Part shown: piece after piece, positions 30,941 through 35,413 of the stretch | How the letters are laid out: each line of letters starts with the position of its first letter | How positions within the stretch are numbered: the stretch's first letter is position 1 | Source of the DNA: Anaerolineae bacterium | GTDB lineage: Bacteria > Chloroflexota > Anaerolineae > Epilineales > JAHCIE01 | Direction of reading: 5' to 3' | Length of the DNA stretch: 35,413 nucleotides | Assembly (NCBI GenBank): GCA_026129165.1 | Contig: JAHCIP010000023.1 | Coordinates: 1-35,413, forward strand | The notes under the pieces: model-generated | The model's database searches: none | Seen by the model: only the letters and a program-made list of their open reading frames with translations | What the model was told of the DNA's origin: nothing | Program-made: the position numbers and the translations under genes

Positions 30941-33193
30941 ATGCGAGTCCGAACCCACATCAAAGCAGGCGAGTTTACGGCGGTGAGCGCGGCGGCCGAG
31001 ACCAATGGTCACGGACGAGCAAGCGTGGGGCTGAATGGCGCAGGGTGGCTTGACCTGGGGCGGCTCGGGCCAGCGCTGTGGCGCGAGGCGCAACCCTGGC
31101 TCGACTACCCCATGCCCCGCTTCCGAGATGCGAAGCGGGTGCATCGCCCAGCGCCGACGACTCCGACTTTCGAGCGCGCCGACCGAGCCTTGCAAGCCTT
31201 TGCCAAGCGCTGGGTGGATCCCCTCTTTGGTGAGTCGGGCGACCACCACCTGGCGGCGCTCGGTCTGCCCGTGGACGAGACGGCCGTCAATCCCCGCGAG
31301 AAGTATATCAATCGCCACCTCATGATTGCCCTGCTGACGACTGGAGCCACGGTGGCGGGGACCACCATCGCGCCGCCCTTGTTGGTCGTTGGCGCCCTCG
31401 GCACCCTGTTCATGACCATTATGCCGGCCCAAAATGCCTACTACTTCCTGACCGAGCGCCGCAAACTGACGACAGCCCTGGCGACGACGCTGGCGACTGT
31501 GGGCGCCTGGCTGGGTGGCTATTACCTGGCGGCCGCCTTGGGCGGCGTCCTGTATCAGGCCAGCGAGAAGCTCTTGTTCACCTCCCAGAACCGCGCCCGC
31601 CAGAGCCTGGTGTCCGTCTTTGGTCAGCAGCCGCGCTCGGCCTGGGTGCTGGTGGATGGGGTCGAGGTCGAGGTACCGTTCGACCAGGTCCAGGTCGGCG
31701 ATATCGCGGTGGTTCAGGCGGGCCAGGTGATCCCCGTGGACGGCACGATTGTACGGGGCGTGGCGACGATTGATCAGCACGCCTTGACCGGCGAAGCGCA
31801 ACCGGTGGAACGCGGCGTGGGCGACCCCGTCCTGGCGACGACGGTCGTGCTGACCGGCGCGATCCAGGTGCGGGTCGAGAAAGCCGGCCAGGCCACGACG
31901 GCGGCCGAGATTGCCCATATCTTCAACGAAGTGGACAGCTACCAACTCTCCGTCCAGGCCAAGGCCACGGACTTTGGCGACCAGGCCGTCCTCCCCACTC
32001 TGATTATCAGTGGCCTGGCCTGGCCGCTCCTGGGCGCCAACTCGGCCGTCGCCCTGCTGCGCTTGCCGCTTGGCTCTAGCCTGCGGCTCACCGCGCCGAT
32101 TACCCTGCTCAACTACCTCAACATCCTGGCGCGCGAGGGCGTCCTGGTCAAGGACGGCCGCTCGCTGGAGTTGCTGGCTCAGGTGGACACGATTGTCTTT
32201 GATAAAACAGGTACCCTGACCCTGGAACAGCCCCATGTCGCCCAGGTACACACGGTGGAGGGGTGGAGCGCCGAGGCGGTGCTGGCCCTGGCAGCGACCG
32301 CCGAACAGAGGCAGAGCCACCCCATCGCCCGCGCGATTATGACCGCCGCCCACGAGCAAAGCCTCCCCCTGGCGGCCATTGACGACGCCCACTACGCCGT
32401 CGGCTTCGGCATCCAGGTCCATACCCCGATTACGGGGCACTTTGTTGAGGGGCAAGTCATCCGCGTGGGCAGCGGGCGTTTCATGGCCATGGAGGGTCTG
32501 ACGCTGCCCGTGAACCTGGCGGACGTTCAGGCGACCTGCGCCGCGCAGGGGCACTCGGTCGTGCTGGTGGCCGTGGGCGAGCAGGTGGTGGGGGCGCTGG
32601 AACTCCACGCGACCGTGCGACCGGAAGCCCAAAACTTGATCCAGAGCCTGCACGCACGCGGGCTAACGCTCTACATCCTGTCGGGCGACCAGGAAGCGCC
32701 GACGCAACGGCTGGCGCACGAGTTGGGCATGGATCACTACCGGGCGAATGTGCTGCCGGAAGGCAAGGCCGCCGTGATTCAGGAGTTGCAGGCGCAAGGG
32801 CGGAAGGTGTGTTTCGTAGGTGACGGGATCAACGACGCGATTGCGCTGAAGACGGCGCAGGTCTCCGTGTCGTTGCGGGGGGCGACGACGATTGCCATGG
32901 ACGCGGCGCAAATCGTGTTGATGGACCAGAGCCTGGACCAATTCGGGCGGCTGCTGGACGTGGCGACCGACCTAGAGGCGACCCAAGAGCGAGGCTTCAC
33001 CCTCACCAAGGGGATGCGGGTGGCGCTGCTGGGTGGGGTGGTCTTGTTTAGCTATGACATCCTGTGGTCCCTGGTCATCATGTGGTCGAGCACAGTGGCA
33101 GGGCTGCTCAACGCCACGAGGTCAGTGCGGAAGTACGAAACCAGGTTGAGCGAGGAGCAACGAGCCAATCCAACGGGAGAGCAGAATGCGTAA
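30941..33193 (+). CDS. KAG-tagged P-type ATPase B, lacking the CPC metal motif
   Basis: P1B-like ATPase of 750 residues starting MRVRTHIKAGEF, with the second motif GLNGAGWLDL. Motifs: TGEA (283-286), phosphorylated Asp421 in DKTGT, QSHPIARAI and GDGINDAIAL, then LRGATTIAMDAAQIVLMDQS as in ATPase A. The membrane helix that carries CPC in metal pumps reads LGS here (PLGSSLRLTAPIT). Substrate unknown. The final 8 bp overlap the binding-protein gene at 33186. Confidence 0.88.
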   Translation: MRVRTHIKAGEFTAVSAAAETNGHGRASVGLNGAGWLDLGRLGPALWREAQPWLDYPMPRFRDAKRVHRPAPTTPTFERADRALQAFAKRWVDPLFGESGDHHLAALGLPVDETAVNPREKYINRHLMIALLTTGATVAGTTIAPPLLVVGALGTLFMTIMPAQNAYYFLTERRKLTTALATTLATVGAWLGGYYLAAALGGVLYQASEKLLFTSQNRARQSLVSVFGQQPRSAWVLVDGVEVEVPFDQVQVGDIAVVQAGQVIPVDGTIVRGVATIDQHALTGEAQPVERGVGDPVLATTVVLTGAIQVRVEKAGQATTAAEIAHIFNEVDSYQLSVQAKATDFGDQAVLPTLIISGLAWPLLGANSAVALLRLPLGSSLRLTAPITLLNYLNILAREGVLVKDGRSLELLAQVDTIVFDKTGTLTLEQPHVAQVHTVEGWSAEAVLALAATAEQRQSHPIARAIMTAAHEQSLPLAAIDDAHYAVGFGIQVHTPITGHFVEGQVIRVGSGRFMAMEGLTLPVNLADVQATCAAQGHSVVLVAVGEQVVGALELHATVRPEAQNLIQSLHARGLTLYILSGDQEAPTQRLAHELGMDHYRANVLPEGKAAVIQELQAQGRKVCFVGDGINDAIALKTAQVSVSLRGATTIAMDAAQIVLMDQSLDQFGRLLDVATDLEATQERGFTLTKGMRVALLGGVVLFSYDILWSLVIMWSSTVAGLLNATRSVRKYETRLSEEQRANPTGEQNA

Positions 33194-34856
33194 TTGGTCT
33201 ACTCCTCAGATGAAGCCAGGACGTCTATTGGCCGTCGGCGCGCTCACTCTGCTGGTGATGCTGGTGATGGGCTGCGCCGCGCCAGCCCCCGCGCCGACAA
33301 CGAGTAGTGCGCCGGCCCAACCGCCCGCGCCCACCACCGCTCCGGCGGCGGCGAAAACAGCGCTGCCGACTACTGCTCCCGCGACGACAGTGGCGGCTCC
33401 GGCGGTGGCGCCGACAGCGCCAGCGGCGAAGGCCCCGGGGACGCCCCAGGGTGTCTTGCGACACGGCCATCCCATAACGCCAAGCACCTTCAATCCGCAC
33501 CAGACCCAATCCGCTATCATCAGTCAGTACTATCAATTAGTTTATGAGACGTTGGTGACGGTAGGCGCAGACGGCAAGTTCGCGCCCGGTCTGGCGACGG
33601 AGTGGCAGACGAGCGATAAGGCGTTAACGTTCAAGCTGCGGCCCGGCGTGGTATTCCACGATGACGCCCCCTTCAATGCCACCGCGGTGGTCGCTAATTT
33701 CAAGGATGTCAAAGAAGGTCCAGGACCGACTAAGAGTGAGTTCCAGGCCGTCACCTCAGTGGAAGCGCTGGACGACCTGACGGTACGGTTCAACCTCAGC
33801 GCCTACGACCCTGCCCTGCTGCTCAGCCTGACGCGTAACGCAGGCATGCAGATTAGCCCAACGGGGTTAAAGACGGCGGACAAGACGCCCGTCGGCACGG
33901 GGCCGTGGCTGTATAATGCTCAGGCCTCCAAGACGGACAGCAAATACGTGTTTGACTATTTCCCCAAGTATTGGGATATGGCCCAGATTGGGGTGGCGCG
34001 GGTGGAGATTCTCCCCATTGCCGAAGAGGCGACACGGATGAATGGGCTGCTGAGCGGTGACCTGGACACTGCCTTCATCGGTGAACTGGCCTCGTACCAA
34101 CAACTCCAGAAACAGGGCTTCAAGGACATCACCAATGCCCGCAGCACCCTGGCCTATCACATCTTCGACCGCGCCGGCGCCCAAGTGAAAGCCCTGGCAG
34201 ACAAGCGGGTGCGCCAGGCGCTGGCCCTGTCCATCGACCGCGAGACCTACTTCAAGACCGTCGTGGGGGGCATCCCATCCACCCAACGCTATACGTCGGG
34301 CCAGGTCGGTTATGTCAAAGACCTGGCGGATCTGAGCTACAACCCCCAACGCGCTAAGGCGCTCATGGCCGAGGCCGGCGTGAGTAATATAGAGTTTACT
34401 GTCCCGGCGCCTAATGCCTTGTTGACCCATAACCAGGCGTTTGGCAACTTCTTTGCGGCGTTGGGGGTAACACAGAAGATCAGCCCCATTGGAACGGCCC
34501 AGATAGCAACAGAGTGTGCCTCGGGCAAATGGGTAGTGGGGCTATGTGGTATATCGGAGCTGCATCCGAAGACCCTGGTCGAGAACCGCTTGCTCAAGAA
34601 TGGCGCGTATAACCCCCTCAAGGTCGAAGACCCCCGCATCGAGGAGCTGTACGCCAAAGCCAAGAACCTACCTGATGAGCAGGGCGCCGAGCTATGGGGG
34701 CAGATTATGAAGATCGCCACCGAGGAGGCGTATTTGATCTTCGTCGGAGATGACTGTAGCGTGTGTGTGTTAGCTAGCCCCAAGGTGCGCCCCACGCAGC
34801 CGCCCCGGGGACCAGAACTTGGCTATCGCGTGCGTGGTGTGTTGGTGGACAGGTAG
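33186..34856 (+). CDS. Peptide-type ABC transporter substrate-binding lipoprotein
   Basis: Family 5 solute-binding protein (DppA/OppA type) of 556 residues. The lipoprotein signal has lipobox VMGC near residue 30. A long Ala/Pro/Thr linker tethers the binding domain. Family phrases include YQLVYETLVTVGADGKFAPG, LATEWQTSDKALTFKLRPGV, FHDDAPFNATAV, VGTGPW and VRQALALSIDRETYF. Ligands are usually di- or oligopeptides, sometimes nickel or glutathione. The start overlaps the end of ATPase B. ATG 33210 is an alternative. The permease follows 31 bp later. Confidence 0.9.
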   Translation: MRNWSTPQMKPGRLLAVGALTLLVMLVMGCAAPAPAPTTSSAPAQPPAPTTAPAAAKTALPTTAPATTVAAPAVAPTAPAAKAPGTPQGVLRHGHPITPSTFNPHQTQSAIISQYYQLVYETLVTVGADGKFAPGLATEWQTSDKALTFKLRPGVVFHDDAPFNATAVVANFKDVKEGPGPTKSEFQAVTSVEALDDLTVRFNLSAYDPALLLSLTRNAGMQISPTGLKTADKTPVGTGPWLYNAQASKTDSKYVFDYFPKYWDMAQIGVARVEILPIAEEATRMNGLLSGDLDTAFIGELASYQQLQKQGFKDITNARSTLAYHIFDRAGAQVKALADKRVRQALALSIDRETYFKTVVGGIPSTQRYTSGQVGYVKDLADLSYNPQRAKALMAEAGVSNIEFTVPAPNALLTHNQAFGNFFAALGVTQKISPIGTAQIATECASGKWVVGLCGISELHPKTLVENRLLKNGAYNPLKVEDPRIEELYAKAKNLPDEQGAELWGQIMKIATEEAYLIFVGDDCSVCVLASPKVRPTQPPRGPELGYRVRGVLVDR

Positions 34857-34887
34857 TTTGAGGATTGTGCCTGGTGGGTGAGGCGCT

Positions 34888-35413
34888 ATGCTGAAGTATG
34901 TCCTGACGCGAGCCGGGGCGGCCCTACCGCAATTGCTGGCCGTCTCGGCCCTGGTGTTTCTCCTGGTCTATGCCATGCCGGGCGGCGTGGCGGCGGCTTT
35001 GCTCGGCGAAGATGCCACCCCCGATAGTGTGGCGGCGCTGGAGACGAAGCTGGGCCTCCAGGACCCACTCCCGGTGCAGTATGGGCGTTGGCTGGTGGGT
35101 GTCGTGCAAGGTGACCTCGGCGAGTCGTGGTCGCTCAAAGAGCCGGTGGCAGCCATTCTCGCCGACCGCGTGCCGGTGACGCTATCCATCGCCGTGGGGG
35201 GGATGGGGATTGGCATTGCCCTCGGCGTGTTCGTCGGCAGTCTCAGCGGCTTGCGGCCGGGGTCATGGCTGGATCGGCTGTTGGCGCTCATGGCCTCCCT
35301 TGGCGTGGCGATGCCGGCCTTCTGGGTGGCGATGCTCTTGGCGCTGTATTTCGCCGTCCAACTCGGCTGGTTCCCCGCCATTGGCTATACCCCTCCTGCC
35401 AAGAGCCTGGTGG
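34888..35413 (+). CDS. dppB: Dipeptide-type ABC permease (DppB family), 3' end missing
   Basis: First 175 residues of an inner-membrane permease; the gene runs off the window. It has the DppB start MLKYVLTRAGAALPQLLAVS, the outer-loop phrase LGLQDPLPVQYGRWLVGVVQ, GDLGESW, VPVTLSIAVGGMGIGIALGV and PAFWVAMLLALYFAVQLGWF. It pairs with the binding protein at 33186 in a DppABCDF-type importer. Confidence 0.88.
   Translation, partial: MLKYVLTRAGAALPQLLAVSALVFLLVYAMPGGVAAALLGEDATPDSVAALETKLGLQDPLPVQYGRWLVGVVQGDLGESWSLKEPVAAILADRVPVTLSIAVGGMGIGIALGVFVGSLSGLRPGSWLDRLLALMASLGVAMPAFWVAMLLALYFAVQLGWFPAIGYTPPAKSLV

Overview
The window looks like one contig from a GC-rich member of the Chloroflexota (Anaerolineae/Ardenticatenia-like). 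This is inferred from the gene repertoire: an SARP/BTAD-ATPase regulator, a FecR protein, several CPBP membrane proteases, Pro/Thr-rich tails and heptanucleotide tandem repeats. There is no marker gene to prove it. No rRNA, tRNA, CRISPR array or transposase was recognised.

Region 1 (1-4075, + strand) is a run of metabolic and transport genes: the 3' end of a phosphonate-type ABC permease, a PfkB-family kinase resembling pseudouridine kinase but lacking the catalytic Asp, a CPBP protease and an MFS transporter. Region 2 (about 4100-7840) is a lower-GC island (hand-counted lines at 45% and 52% GC against 70% in the MFS gene). It carries a complete restriction-modification cassette: a Mig-like T:G mismatch glycosylase, a cytosine-5 DNA methyltransferase with a second open frame nested inside it behind its own ribosome binding site, an HNH restriction endonuclease and an XRE controller protein. 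Promoters can be placed for each unit. Region 3 (7860-10990, - strand) holds a truncated gene tail, an ABM-domain protein, an exported protein and two CPBP-type membrane proteins. Region 4 (11254-14595) has acylphosphatase, a FecR protein, an RlmI-like rRNA methyltransferase and, on the opposite strand, a dual-specificity phosphatase.

Region 5 (14722-33193, + strand) is the most interesting part. A frameshifted SARP-type regulator precedes a long co-directional cluster. Six proteins in it begin with the same ten-residue tag, M[KR]V[QRK]T[GHK][VI]KAG. Four are tiny proteins (40, 71, 46 and 41 residues) and two are P-type ATPases of about 750 residues. The set occurs as two copies of one module: a membrane-anchored helical protein of unknown family, two tagged peptides and a tagged P-type ATPase. 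Between the copies lie a MoaF-like protein, a VAO-type flavoprotein oxidase, a glycine/arginine amidinotransferase homologue, an ABC exporter, an SPFH/band-7 protein and a membrane-anchored helix-hairpin-helix protein. I read this as an undescribed peptide or small-molecule system in which the shared tag is a recognition or targeting signal. The tags and the duplication are seen directly; the function is inference.

Region 6 (33186-35413) begins a dipeptide/oligopeptide ABC importer. Its binding-protein gene overlaps the second ATPase by 8 bp, so it may be co-expressed with the cluster.
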